DNA from: Hemileia vastatrix
Lineage: Eukaryota; Basidiomycota; Pucciniomycetes; Pucciniales; Zaghouaniaceae
NCBI GenBank assembly: GCA_030280995.1
Contig: JASXTE010000060.1
Coordinates: forward strand, 109,780 to 173,779
Direction of reading: 5' to 3'
Length of the DNA: 64,000 nt
Shown one piece after another: positions 9,691-21,500 of this stretch. The position numbers were made by a program, and so were the translations under genes. The notes beneath the pieces were generated by a model. The model did no database searches. It was not told the DNA's origin and saw nothing but the letters and a program-made list of their open reading frames with translations. The first letter of the stretch is position 1, and each line of letters opens with the position of its first letter.

Positions 9691-11781
9691 ATGCCTTCCT
9701 CAATCTCAAATTGTGATAAGCTACATCATGCAATGACTTTCATAGCTCTTTATCTCCTCTTGGACTCTGATTGAAGTTCTGATTCTTATCTTGAAGAAGA
9801 TTTTATTTTTTTATAAAAAATGGCCAGGAAAAATTACCTTTTTCCTAGAAATCCTCAAGTTCTTCATACCCGCAAGTACACTGTTCAAACCCTTCTTAAC
9901 CTATCTGTACTCAGTTTTAGACAGTTGTTCAGGACTTCTAGGGAATTTTTCCATAAATTTCTTGAGCTTATTCAGGACCACCTTGTTTTTCTGAATAATT
10001 CTCAAAGACCACATCATGATCCTTCAATTTTATTTTCCATCACATTATGTTGTTTGGGGTCCAATGGTACCAGAGCTACTTTAAACCATTTGGAAAATGT
10101 CTTTGATTTAGGGTATGTGTCAGCCAGGCTACTAGACTTACCCAGTGAAATAATTAATTATTTACTGGATGAAGCCGCACCCTATCATTTTTAATTATCA
10201 TTTAATTATCATTTAGTTACATTAAAATTAGTTATAATAAATTAACTAATTACAAAATGTTAAAATTAAATTAATTAATTAAATAAATAATTAAAATTAA
10301 AATTAAAATTTTGTCCCTTATATTTTTCTCTAACACCGTGCTCATTTGACAGGTTGGGAAAAAATAAAATTTTATATTAAAAAATAAATACAAAGATAAA
10401 ATAAGATTTAAATATTCAAATAATATTAAATATATACAAAAAAATCAAATTTCTTATTTAGGATTGACTTTTACAGTAAATATTAAAAATATTGATGTAT
10501 TTCTGACATACTCTGTAAATACATCTTTTTGACGCCTTCTTTTTAGAATAACTTTATTATTTGAAATACTCTTTCTGGAATGTTCTTTTTCTCTCTCTTT
10601 TCCTACTGTTTTTAGAATTTGTTTTCCGTGCTTTGTCTCTCCTTTGCCTATAAAAGGCCTCTCTTTTTGTTGTCTTTTGATCATTCTATCTTACCAAACC
10701 ATTTTTACAACTATTAACCAACTAAACACTTATTCTTATATTCTATATCATTAGTATTTACAATAGCGTAATTCTAATTTATAATTTATATTAATATTTT
10801 AATCCTACCTCTTTTATTGAGTAAAAAATTCATCTTTGAATTAAGAAATACGTACAAATTTGTTGAAAACCCATTTAAGCCTTTTAAATCCTCGTAGAAC
10901 TACGTACCAAATCTTCTAGACTAAAAGTATACCTTGACAGTATGGCTCTGTTAACACTTATACAAAACAATACATCACTGCTATCAACTCCTTGGAATCT
11001 AAACTTCTTACCTCAATAACTAATAAAGAGTGACTTGAAAAATCTCAGGTTATACAAGCAGAGGGCTTCCCAGGATGTATTGGATTTGTTGATGGTACTA
11101 CTATTCCTTTGACTCAGAAACTTGATCAAGTTGGAAAAAATTACATTGACTGTAAAAAGAGGTAGCTTATTTCTCATTCCATTCTTTCTTTTTCTTTCAT
11201 ACTGACACAAGCAATTATTTCTTCTCTATAGATATTCAATTTCCCTTCAGCTTATTTTTGATGTGAACAAAAAACTTATATCTTTCTTTGCTAGCTATCC
11301 TGGTTCATGTCATGACTCCTATGTCTTTCAAAGAATTCAAATTTCCAAAGAAGCTGAAAAATTCTTTGATGAAGATCAGTATCTTCTGGAAGATTCTGCT
11401 TATGTGTATGGAAAGTATGTACTTCCTGCTTTTTGAGGAGCAGCATCCAAAAACATTCAATATTCCAAGTTCAACAATCATTTGGCAAAGGCAAGAGTCT
11501 TTATTGAACATTCTATTGGAATCTTGAAAGGTCTTTTTTCAAGTTTAAGTTAAATCAGAAGTCCTTTTAGAAATAGATCCAAAATGGAGGAAGTGATTAA
11601 CTGGATTCTGTGTTGCATTACAATTCATAACCTACATGTTGATCACAAAGATCAATGGTTAAAATTGTATGAAGATGGAAAAGTTGAAACACCTCCCACT
11701 ATATTCAACACTTCTATTTCTCAAACCACTAGCATACAGGAAAAAAATCTTACAATCACACTAGCACATTGGGAGATTTAG
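9691..11781 (+). pseudogene. Harbinger transposase pseudogene (H2)
   Basis: Starts MPSSISNCDKLHHAMTF, matching MPSSLSNRDKLHKAMTF of H1, and can be followed to FDLGYG, where a solo LTR splits it. It resumes after 10940 with CTLIQNNTSLLSTPWNL-like and related frames, then GCIGFVDGTTIPLTQK (first catalytic Asp), an intron-like stretch (GTAGC to CTATAG, about 11162-11233), EDSAYVYGKYVLPAF (second Asp) and VFIEHSIGILKG (Glu). Stops near 9773, 9815 and 11435 and small frameshifts destroy it. The DDE residues themselves are still visible, so inactivation was by stops and insertion. Confidence 0.8.
10118..10939 (+). repeat. solo LTR of the B family, inserted in H2
   Basis: Runs TGTCAGCCAGGCTACTAG to ACCTTGACA (822 bp) with GTATG on both sides (10113-10117, 10940-10944). 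The flanks rejoin the transposase frame exactly. It has the CCTATAAAAGGCC promoter-like motif near 10648. Solo LTRs arise by recombination between the two LTRs of a full element. Confidence 0.92.
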
Positions 11782-12006
11782 CAATTTTTTTTAAATTATT
11801 ATGAATTTCATTTCATTTTTATCTACTATTAATCTTTTTCCCACTGGGATACATTCCATCATTTTTCCAATAATACTCCAATTTTCTCAACAAAACCCTT
11901 TTAATTTTTTTTTTACTCTTCAAATGATCAAGTCAAGTGTATTATTCTCTTGCTTTTGTAATTATATTTTTGCATATTGACTTTTTTTTTTAATTTTCAG
12001 TGAAAG
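11782..12006. other. H2 3' non-coding sequence
   Basis: T-rich, no ORF. Ends GAAAG (12002-12006), the left target duplication of Gypsy A. Confidence 0.6.
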
Positions 12007-13184
12007 TGTCAGCCAGGCTATCTCAGGAGTCCAGTAATTTATACAATAAATTACTGTAAAGGAATAACTTTATGTAAATACAAAAAATTATTTAAATAAA
12101 ATTATAAATTTTTTGTGAATGAATAAAATAAATATTATACTTAATTTTATTATTAAATAAATTGTATTACATAAACAAATATAATATTCTATAATATCAT
12201 GGTGTGATTTATATGTATAAATAAATTATTTAAAATTAAATTATAAGTGTAAATTTAACTTACACAGTAATTAAAATTTTAATAATAACATTTATATAAA
12301 CTAAATACAACCTATCATATAATAATATTCATCAATATTTGGCGCTTCTTTGACCCTTAATTGTGTCACCAATATTACTAAATTAATTTAATATGATTAA
12401 ATTTAAATTCTCATGTTAAAAAGTTCCTGTATTAATTTAATTAGTTGTTCAATTAATTTAATAGTTAATTTACTTGAAATAGTTATATTACTATTGCTTA
12501 TACTGAGTTAAGATTATTTAAAAGCATAAAAATAATTCCTTTTATTTTAATTATACTTTTTTCAGCTATTGGTATTCCATTTTTAGATTTCTTTCTCACA
12601 GTTCTCATATTTTCATACTCACCTATTTAATTGGTATATTAATTGTATTCTTTTTTGGTGATTACGGATGGGAAAAATATTTGTTTATTCACGGATTTAT
12701 TATTTATGTTTTTAATTAGATTCTTTTAAATTAATTGTATCACATTATTTTACCTTTTTGTAGATACTATTGGAACACTTCAGAATGTCCTCTTGCCTAT
12801 AAAAAGGCTTTAGAAGTCTTTCTGGTAGATCATCACTTACTATACACTCACTTAACATATTTTAAATATCTTACTTTTATTTATTATTTTTATTAGTTTT
12901 AGATATCTAATCAAAATACTATCTAAATAAACTAAAGGTTGTTTTAAGTCTATTATTACTATCATTGACAGTTGCGCATTGAAAAATAACTATTAATTAA
13001 AATATATTACAATATAAATAAGTCTTTACAGTCTTTTTCAACTCTTCAAAATTCTCTTGTTGTACTCTCTTCTCAATTACAAATATTTTATTTTTATTTT
13101 TCATAATAATACTATATTATAATTTCCTCTTCTATTGTCTTTTTTCCTTTCCTTCTCTTCATTCTTCTAGACGACCGGCTGATA
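12007..13184 (+). repeat. 5' LTR of Gypsy A
   Basis: 1178 bp, nearly identical over most of its length to 33710-34886. A perfect 11-bp-stem hairpin (CAGTAATTTAT, loop, ATAAATTACTG) lies at 12032-12056. CCTATAAAAAGGC near 12797 is the likely TATA region. Confidence 0.92.
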
Positions 13185-13186
13185 AT

Positions 13187-13198
13187 TGAGGGCCTCTC
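13187..13198 (+). other. candidate primer-binding site of A
   Basis: TGAGGGCCTCTC two bases after the LTR, at the same place as the related sites in B and D. The third base (A instead of G) weakens it. Confidence 0.35.
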
Positions 13199-13873
13199 AG
13201 AAAGACGACAACAACACCTTGCGACAAACGACAAAGCGCACGGACCACCCAAGCCCAAAAGTAAACTTTTGCCGTGACCCTGTTTCAAACTTGGGTTTGA
13301 TAGTTTAGGTTTATATTACATTAAATTATATATTATTTTGAAGTGATTTTACAATCACTATAGTAAGTTCACCTTTGCACCTCTCACTCATAGTACTATA
13401 TTTTTACTGCAATAACAGTGTTTGTGGCTTAATTGCTGACTCACTGAGTGTAAGTTTTTGTTATATTAATTTTTTTTTCCTAGTTGACCATAATAGAGTA
13501 AAACTCTTAGTCCTAGAAGACAATAAATATTTAATAAATTATTAAATTAACTTTATTATTATTTTTTGAATATTGGTTTACCATAATAGTACTCAGTACT
13601 TAGTCCCAATTTTACCATAGAATTAATTTTAGTATTAATTAATTTGGTTGACTTCTTAAACCTTATTGGTTGGTCCCATTTTAATTGTTATTAATTCTTA
13701 ATAATTTTAATTTCATTTATTTGTATTACATTTTATTTTATAATTATTTGATTATTAAATAAAAAATATTTTTTTAAATCCAATTGATTATATTTTGAAT
13801 TGACAATTTATATCTGAATTATTTTGATTCTCCTTTTTCACAGTCTTAAATGTACAGTAGTTTGGCTAAAATC
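13199..13873 (+). other. leader of Gypsy A
   Basis: No ORF. Contains structured repeats like those in B: AGTTGACC then the internal hairpin AGAGT-AAA-ACTCT then TAGTCCTAG (about 13482-13517), a related unit with AGTACTCAGTACT near 13588, and GGTTGAC ... TTGGTCCC near 13648-13678. Confidence 0.45.
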
Positions 13874-15826
13874 ATGGATAACTTACATGTGGATGAGAAT
13901 GAAGTGGATGTTGACACTGAATCTGTAGGTTCTCCCAAAGTATCTTACAAAAATAATTCAGCTGACAAAAAACCTTCAGGACATAGAAATTTCAGGAGAA
14001 GTGACAAACCACTCTCACCTAACAACTCTGAAGGAAGTAAAACCTCAGGTACATCAGGACAATCCAATCAGAGGTATAAAAATAAAAAAGATTCCTCTAG
14101 CACAACAGGTAAAAAATCTTTCAAGCCATATAAAGGAACTGAGATCAGAAAGCATGAAGTACAAGGCAAAGGTAGACACTTTGGAAGCAGATGCAGGAGC
14201 TTTTAAATCCCAAACAGGGTCAACCTCCTCATTTCCCAGCTTCCCAACCTCAGCCTCAACCTCAGGCTAGTCAGGCATCCAGCTCCTTCAAACAAAACCA
14301 AGGCATTCTGCAAGTGGAACAATGGAAATGGGATTACTTAATGACCCACTACCAACAGAATGTTCAACAACCAGCTCAACACCCTGGCCCATCCAGGACA
14401 CCAAACTACAATCCATCTCTTAAGCACCATCCTTATCAGGGGGGAAGAAGAAAGAAGGCACAGGGGAAGTTTCCTCCCTTGCCATGGTAAGTAATTTGTT
14501 TGATAAGCATGTTTGTATATATAATAACAAAACTTCTTCAGGTAATAATGTGGACCCTGAAAGAACAGTCAAGCCTTTGAAGAGACAGCTTCCTTTAATA
14601 AGTAGCCCCTTTAATGTAGTTAGTAAATTATCATTTGATGAACCTTTAAATTTGACTTCTACTTCTTTAATTAACCCTTCTCTTGCAATCAAGAATGATT
14701 CTGTTTCCCCTGAAGTTTACACTTTACTTGAGAAAACTTCTGAAGAAATATTGAAAGATACTCTTGATTTTAATGTTGTGAAAGATAAACATTTAAGAGA
14801 TTTGTTAATACATGAGAGTGATAGATTAAATAATTTGCATTTACATTGTAAAGTGAGTTCTTCTGTTCAAGACACTGCTTATTTCAAATTGAAAGACACA
14901 CTAAATAATGTCCTGGCTCAACAAAAGTCTATTAAAGCTGACCACAAATCACTTTCAGATAAATATAGTCACCTAGGCAAAACTGTTGATAATCTAAAAG
15001 ATGAATATACTACTTTAAAGAATGACAATATGCTTTTGCGCAGTGAATTAAGAAAATTGAAAATTGATTCTCAGAATTTGAGAAATAAATGCTCTGTAGA
15101 TGAGGACAGAAATGTTTTATCTATTTCTAGGATTAATGATCAACTATCTTACATTCCTGATTTGAGAAATAAATTATCTGACCTGGAGAAACAATTTTCT
15201 GCATTACAAACTGTCCAGGCTACTCATTATCATGAATTAAAAAATAGTGCTAAAACTGCTGTTAGTCTTAATAATAAACAGCCTGAACAGAGTAGTTCTT
15301 CTCTCCCTTGTAATGTACAAATTTTACCAGCTGAAAATCATTCTGAAAAATCTATTACATCAAACAGAAAGAAATTCAATACTCACCATGAGCCAGCTGC
15401 CTCTGTGAATAATTAAATATCTGAAAACCTTTCAAGACTTCAGGAACTGATAACCTTGAATAATTCAAACCATAGGATAGAACATTCCAGTAGCCAGAAA
15501 AATTGGCCTAAGTTGGATCAATATCCTACCTTTGATGGTGATTCTTCATCTGATTGGCAACACTTTATACAAAGGATTGATAATATAAAGAGATCTTATA
15601 AACTACCTGATGAGGAAATTGTTTCTAAGCTAATTTCTTTATTTTACAATGTAGCCTTGTTGTGGTATGAATCTGTTCTATTGGATAATAACTATTATAC
15701 ATGCAATGAGTGGAAATCCTTGATTGAGAATCAATTTGGTGGTTCAAAATTTAGGTTGGCTAAGCAAAGACTGTATGAGAATACTAGATACATATCCTAC
15801 TCTGTTAAAAACCCATTATTTTTCTG
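13874..15826 (+). pseudogene. gag of Gypsy A, frameshifted
   Basis: The N-terminal frame starts at MDNLHVDENEVDVD (13874) and stops at 14206. A +1 frame holds IKIKKIPLAQQVKNLSSHIK (from about 14080) and, after another shift, QVEQWKWDYLMTHYQQN and HHPYQGGRRKKAQ to 14490; both motifs recur in B and D. A 310-codon frame from 14484 is coiled-coil-like (LRSELRKLKIDSQNLRNK). The last part (15456-15826) is the retrotransposon gag domain: NWPKLDQYPTFDGD, DWQHFIQRIDN, LWYESVLLDNN. A one-base deletion near 15806 shifts it out of frame with pol. A GTAAGT at 14487 and a TTCTTCAG acceptor ending at 14541 look like a 55-bp intron. Confidence 0.75.
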
Positions 15827-17269
15827 ATGAAAGTAACAAAAATCCTGAGAGCAATTGATCCAAAGATGGATTATGATATTTGGAGAGATAAAATCTTGTA
15901 TAAATTGCCAAATTCTCTTAGAGATTTAATTGTAGCTAGAATTGAGCATGTGAGGGAACATTCTTCTTTCATTAATATTTGTAATGAGGTACTACTCAAC
16001 CATAGATATGAACCTAAGAATTACCTTAGTAAACCTTATAATGATCAGAATAAATCTTCTACCAAGCTCCCAGAAAAATCTGGTAGACCCTCTGCCCCAG
16101 TTGCACCTAAAAAATATGCAACAAATACTTGTTATAAATGTAACAAACCATGGCAAAAGGGTCATGTTTGTCACAAGAAAATTAATCTTGTTGAACACAT
16201 TGAGGACACTGATGAAGTTGAAATGAATGTCAATGATTCTTCTAGTGACTGTGAAAGCAATATCTCCTATGACAATGAATCCAGTAAAGATGTTTTCATG
16301 TTGGAACAGGATGTCCATTATTTAGATAATATATCTGAAGAATTTTTATTGGATTTATCTTCAGTAGAAAATGCTGAGATAATTAAAGATATTACTAACA
16401 ATCCTATAGCCATATCCACTTTGAAGGAACCTGTTATCATTAATGGAAAAAATGTTGATGTAGTTCTTGATTCTGGTGCTGGAGGAAGTGTAGTGTCTGA
16501 AAAAGCTTTAGCTTCAGTAGACAAGGATTATCTGAATAAATTATTACCTATAACTTCTGAAAAATGGAGAGGGTATGATTCTACCTTAATTCCTATTGGC
16601 AAATACAAAACCTCTGTATTCTTCAATTATATTGGTGGTTTTGTCAGAGCTGTTTGTGAGTTTGTGGTTATGAAAAATGATAATTTGAGTAATTGGTTCA
16701 TTATGGGAAATAATATTTTGACCATGTTTTGTGTGAAATTGGACCCAGCAAATAATTTCTTCACCTTGGGATTGAATGGCAAAAGAAAATTCAAAATTTC
16801 CTCCTCTAGAAAACCTTCTGGGAATCTGTTAAAGTCTTGTAACTCACTAATTCAGTGTAAAGGCAGACCAACGATTGAGATGGATGATTTATTAAATGAA
16901 ATAAATACTGCTTCTTTTGGCGATCATTTAACTAGTGAAGAAAAGGATTCTATTATTGCCTCAATTACTTCTTTCCCAATGGCTTTTGCTCATGGTTCTC
17001 ATGTCTTAGGTAGTGTTAAGGAAGAAATGAAAATTACCTTATCCTGTAACTTAAATGATATTTCTCCTACTCTTAGAAAAAAACCATATCCTGCTTCTCG
17101 AACAAAAAGAAAGGATATTGAAGATAATATTGCCACATTATTAAAAATGAACATCATTGAAAAAGTGGATGTCACCCCCCAATATTGTGTCATCTCCCCA
17201 TTCTTGATTTCTTATGAAAAGGATAAAGCTAGATTATGTGGAGATTACAGGTCATTAAACACTTATACT
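15827..17269 (+). pseudogene. pol of Gypsy A, part 1 (nucleocapsid-like knuckle, protease, start of RT)
   Basis: Continues gag with KVTKILRAIDPKMDYDIW. Contains the cysteine motif CYKCNKPWQKGHVC, an acidic spacer, the aspartic protease core VVLDSGAGGSVVS, and the RT approach EKVDVTPQYCVISPFLISY with LCGDYRSLNTYT. The frame is open until the TIR element inserted after the ACT at 17267-17269. The homologous stretch of D continues with TVDDIYPLPRI, which resumes at 27755. Confidence 0.88.
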
Positions 17270-17559
17270 CACCACGGGAAATCTGGGGGTGAACTGCTAG
17301 CAGTTCCCTCTTTTTGAAACTATCAGGAATTTGTCAGGAAACTGTTGGGAAACCATCCTGAAACTGTCAGAAAGATGTTTTTAAATCTGATGAAAAAACA
17401 TTGAAAAAATAAACTGTCACAGATTGAATCCAGAACAATCCCTCCTTGAGCAGAGCTTAAGAACCACATTGAACATCAGTTAATCTCAGGTTTGGCAAAA
17501 GGTTGAACAACATCACTTAGCATACCTTAATATTCAAATATTAAACTTGAATATATGTT

Positions 17560-17960
17560 GCGTGTGTGATATAGATGCATATGCATTTGAATTTTCATGG
17601 TGGATACTTATTGCATGCTAAAAATTGATGTGAAATGCCTATCCAAAGTGTATGCATAATGACTATGAAGAATAAATATGCATAAAAAATATGCATAAAA
17701 AAATGCATAAAAAATATGCATAGTGATTATGCATAAAAAAATGCATATTGAATATGCATAAAAATATGCAAATTGAATATGCATTAAAAATATGCATATT
17801 GAATATGCAAAAAAAAGGTGCATATATGTATATGAATAAAATATATCAATATGCATATAAATCTGTATAATGAATATGCATAAATATGCATAATGATTGA
17901 AAAATGCAAAAAAAATGATGCTTAATGAGTATATTTTATGCATAAATAGAAATATGCAAT
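17560..17960. repeat. ATGCAT-rich low-complexity tract
   Basis: Over thirty occurrences of ATGCA or its complement alternating with A-runs. The minus-strand ORF at 18015-17608 is made of this tract (many repeats of the same Tyr/Ile/Phe-rich peptide) and is not a gene. The left 290 bp (17270-17559) holds short inverted and direct repeats such as AAACTGT and no gene. Confidence 0.75.
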
Positions 17961-18559
17961 ATGAATTCATATTGCATACAGATAACACTGGCAAACCATT
18001 TTGACCAAAACTCATACTAAATTTTCATTCTGGACTAAAGGTGTGAGGGAAGGAAGAAAAACAGTCCAACGTTAGAAAAATGCTACATGCACTCATTTTG
18101 TAGCAGAGCAAATGACACGTGCTGTATTATGGTTGGTGCCCATAATTTAGTATGATATCATAATTTTATTTAATTGTTTTCAATATTGAAAAGACTTTAG
18201 GTTGGTTGGTATGGATCTAGCTGTGCCAGGGTCTAATCTAATTATTTTAACAATTCCGTTAATAATTAACGGGCTTTAATACAAAAACAGGTTGTATTTT
18301 TTGTAGGATATTGGATATGTTAAGGTCTTTTGTAAAAAAAACTTATATTGTTTAAAAATATTCCTGAATCAGATGTGGGATAATCACTACAAAAAATTGT
18401 AGTACTGTGGGCAATAAAGCAGTAAAGAAAGGACCAAGTGAACCCTTTTTGTGCAGTGGGAATCATTAGAGTGGAATTGTGGATGAAAAATATAATTCAT
18501 TATTACCATTTTATTTAATCCAAAAATTTATAATATTAAAAAGAACTATTGATTAATTG
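17961..18559. other. unique sequence between the left end and the satellite
   Basis: No gene. Contains a CACTACAAAAAATTGTAGT near 18386 that resembles a CACTA-type terminus but has no partner I could find. Confidence 0.4.
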
Positions 18560-21500
18560 GTATTTGACCTTTGTGCCTCACTCATATTTATCATTTGATT
18601 GATTTTTGTCACCATTATGTTATGAATATTATAAGTATAGCAAAAACTCGTGTGCCAAATGCATACCGGGTGATGTTACACCTTTATAATATTATTAAAT
18701 AAAGGTAAAAAAATATGAAAATGATTTGTTTTACAAAAAATAAATTGATATCCAAAAGCAATATGAGGGATAAAAAGGTAAAATCAAAGGGAGCAAATAT
18801 GAAATAAAAAATTAAAGTGAAATTCCTCCCATCAAGAGCAAGTAGACATGATGGGGTGAACGCCCACCAGTGGCACTAAACTTGGACTATAATTTCTTTT
18901 TTGTAAAAATAAAAAAAATCCACTGGAGCTTTACCAAAACTTCAGGATGACAATTTTGCCATATCAAACAACTTCTAGTGCAATTATTGAAGAAAAATTC
19001 ATTTTCATTGCAATAGAGAGAATTGATCACATCAGACTGCATGTGACCAAAAGTGTCCAGCACAAGTTCGGCCGAACTTGTGTTGGACACTTTTATGATG
19101 GAGGTTAGCAAGGGTGGAATTTTTCTTCAGTTCATCTGGTATTTCTTATAAACATGTCCACTGGTATTTGATCTTTGTGCCTCACTCATATTTATCATTT
19201 GATTGATTTTTTGTCACAATTATGTTTTAATATTATAAGTATAGCAAAAACTCGTGTGCCCAACGCATACCGGGTGATGTTACACCTTTTATAATATAAT
19301 TAAATAAAGGTAAAAAAATATGAAAATGATTTGTTTTACAAAAAATAAATTGATATACAAAAGCAATATGAGGGATAAAAAGGTAAAATTAAAGGAATCA
19401 AATATGAAATAAAAAATTAAAAAAAAATTACTGCCATGAAGAGCAAGTAGACATGTTGGGGCAAATGTCCACCAGTGAGGCTAAACTTGGACTATAATTG
19501 CTTTTTTGAAAAACAAAAAAGTGCCAATCTGAGGTTTAAAAAAACTTCAGCAGAACCATTTAGCCATATCAAACAACTTCTAGTTCAATGATTGAGAGAG
19601 AATTGATCACACCAGACTGCATGTGACCAAAAGTGTCCAGCACAAGTTCAGCCGAACTTGTGCTGGACACTTTTATGATGGAGGTTAGCTAGGGTGAAAT
19701 TTTTATTCAGCTCATCTGGTATTTCTTAAAAACATGTCCACTGGTATTTGATTTTTGTGCCTCACTCATATTTATCATTTGATTGATTTTTTGTCACCAT
19801 TATATTATTAATATTATAATTATAGCAAAAACTTGTGTGCCAAATGCATACCGGGTGATGTTACACCTTTTATAATATTATTAAATAAAGGTAAAAAAAT
19901 ATGAAAATGATTTTTTTTACAAAAAATAAATTGATATACAAAAGCAATATGAGGGATAAAATAGTAAAATTAATCTCAAAGAGATCAATTATGAAAAACA
20001 AATTACTAGTAAAATTCTTGCTCTCAAGAGCCAGTTGAAGTGTTGAAAAAAATTGGAGACATCAGGGCTAAATTGTAGTAAGTGACCTTTTTTTTAAAGA
20101 TAAAAAATTATACACCTGAGGTTGGGAAGAAGAACAGGTGGATGATTCAGCTAAACAAAACTACTTGTAGTGAAGTTTAATAAAAAATGTTTTTTGTTGC
20201 CATATAGAGAATTGATCCCATCTGACTGCACGTGACTAAAAGTGTCCAGCACAAGTTTGGCCGAACTTGTGCTGGACACTTTTATGATGGAGAGTAGCTT
20301 GGGTGGAAATTTTCTTCAGTTCCTTCATCTTGTATTTCTCATAAACATGTCTACTGGTATTTGATCAGTCTGTATCTTTCATATTTATCATCCGATTAAT
20401 ATTTTATCACCATTATATTATTAATGTTATTAGTATAGCAAAAACTTGTGTGCCAAATGCATACCATGTGAAGTCATACCTTCAATAATTTTTTTAAATA
20501 GACGTAAATAAATATGGAAAGGATTAGATTTACAAAAATTAAATAGAAATTTAAAAGTACAAAGAGGAATAAAAGAGTAAAATAAAAGTCAAAGAGTTCA
20601 AATATGAAAAAAATACTGGTAAAATTCCTGCTATGAAGAGCCAGTAGAGGTGTTAAAGCAAATGGGAGCCATCAGGGCTTAATTGTAATAAGTGACCTTT
20701 TCTTAAAAGATAAAAAATTATACACCTGATATTGGGCAGAACAGCAGGTGGATGATTCAGCTAAACCAAACTACTTCTAGTGAAATTGGATAAAAAAATT
20801 TTTTTGTTGCCATACAGAGACTTGATCCCATCTGACTGCACATGACCAAAAGTGTCCAGCACAAGTTTGGCCGAACTTTTGCTGGACACTTCTATGATGG
20901 AGAGCAGCTGGGGTAGAATTTTTCTTCAGTTCATCTGGTATTTCTTACAAACATGTCTACTGGTATTTTATCTTTGTGCCTCACTCATACATATTGTTTG
21001 ATTAATTTTTTATCTTAATTATATTATTAATTATATAAGTATAGCAAAAAATTGTGTTCCAAATGCATACTGAGTGATGTTACACCTTTTATAATATTAT
21101 TAAAAAATGTATAGAAATATTAAAATATTTTATTTTAAAAATTATTAATTGATATCCAAAAGCAATATGAGGAATAAAAAATTAAGTTAAATGGATCAAT
21201 TATGAAAAACAAACTCCAAGTATTATTGCTAATATCAAAGGCCAGTAGAGATGTTGAAGCAAATAAGAGCCATCAGGGATAAATTGTACTAAATTGATTG
21301 TTTTTTAAAGATTAAAAATTGTGTACCTGTGGTTTGGATGAACTCTAGGTGGATAATTCAGCTATATCAAACTACATCTAGTGAAGTTTCTTATCAAATA
21401 ATTTTTTTCATTGCCATAGAGAGAATTGATCCCATCTGACTGCACCTGACCAAAAGTGTCCAGCACAAGTTTGGCCGAACTTGTGCTGGACACTTTTATG

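Larger units (their letters stand above)
9403..12006 (+). mobile_element. Harbinger element H2, left part
   Basis: The left terminus GGGGGTGTCAGTTCTGG is identical to that of H1 (29801) and is preceded by TA. The transposase follows on the plus strand. Interrupted by a solo LTR (10118-10939) and by Gypsy A at 12007. Similarity to the H1 3' region resumes after Gypsy A (AACATGAAATCATATATTTT near 34933, compared with AACATGAAATCGCATATTTT on the minus strand near 31295), so H2 continues at least there. I found no right terminus in the window. Confidence 0.75.

Noticed and set aside
17608..18015. 135-codon minus-strand ORF
   Set aside because: Translation of the ATGCAT repeat tract.
18386..18404. 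CACTACAAAAAATTGTAGT as a further CACTA terminus
   Set aside because: No matching opposite end or target duplication found nearby.
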